A stretch of 5,418 nucleotides of DNA, taken from NCBI RefSeq assembly GCF_937890665.1, contig NZ_CALADU010000068.1, positions 1 to 5,418 of the forward strand, read 5' to 3'. The DNA comes from an uncultured Subdoligranulum sp. GTDB taxonomy: Bacteria > Bacillota_A > Clostridia > Oscillospirales > Ruminococcaceae. The notes beneath the pieces were generated by a model. The model did no database searches and was not told where the DNA came from. It saw nothing but the letters and a program-made list of their open reading frames with translations. A program made the position numbers and the translations under genes. Shown one piece after another: positions 5,411 to 5,418 of this stretch. Numbering within the stretch: the stretch's first letter is position 1; each line of letters opens with the position of its first letter.

Positions 5411-5418
5411 GGAAAGCG

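Overview
The window looks like an accessory island from a gut-type Actinobacterium, most likely Bifidobacterium or a relative. This is inferred from the GC-rich ISL3-type and IS30-type transposase remnants at its two sides. The genes between them are clearly more AT-rich and have a Firmicutes-like flavour (for example the DUF6508 protein), which suggests horizontal acquisition. Taxonomy cannot be proved from this window alone.

Layout. Positions 1-209 hold the 3' end of an unrecognised reading frame. Positions 210-321 show nothing I can name. Positions about 322-588 are an internally deleted IS30-family element: two recognisable ends and only the C-terminal codons of the transposase, with a one-base frameshift. 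A perfect 22-bp inverted repeat (588-609 and 4705-4726) brackets a 4.1-kb AT-richer cassette. Inside it are a rightward 112-codon ORF, probably the 3' remnant of a gene cut by the left repeat; a hairpin terminator at 955-999 shared by convergent transcripts; and a leftward three-gene operon. To the right, 4711 to about 5410, lies an internally deleted, frameshifted ISL3-family element whose inner end is part of the 22-bp repeat.

The operon, in transcription order, is a DUF6508 protein (144 aa), a DUF262-only protein (433 aa) and a DUF262 plus DUF1524 (His-Me/HNH nuclease) protein (652 aa). The genes are tightly packed: a 4-nt gap with the ribosome binding site inside the upstream gene, then a 4-nt ATGA overlap. 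This points to co-translation of a complex. DUF262/DUF1524 proteins belong to the GmrSD, BrxU and SspE group, in which DUF262 is a DNA-modification-sensing NTPase module and DUF1524 is the nuclease. The best reading is a modification-dependent (type IV-like) anti-phage restriction system with two DUF262 subunits, only one carrying a nuclease domain, plus a DUF6508 partner of unknown function. I know of no described system with exactly this trio, so it is the main candidate for something new here. The two decayed insertion elements and the inverted repeat suggest the cassette moved, or was fixed in place, by IS activity.
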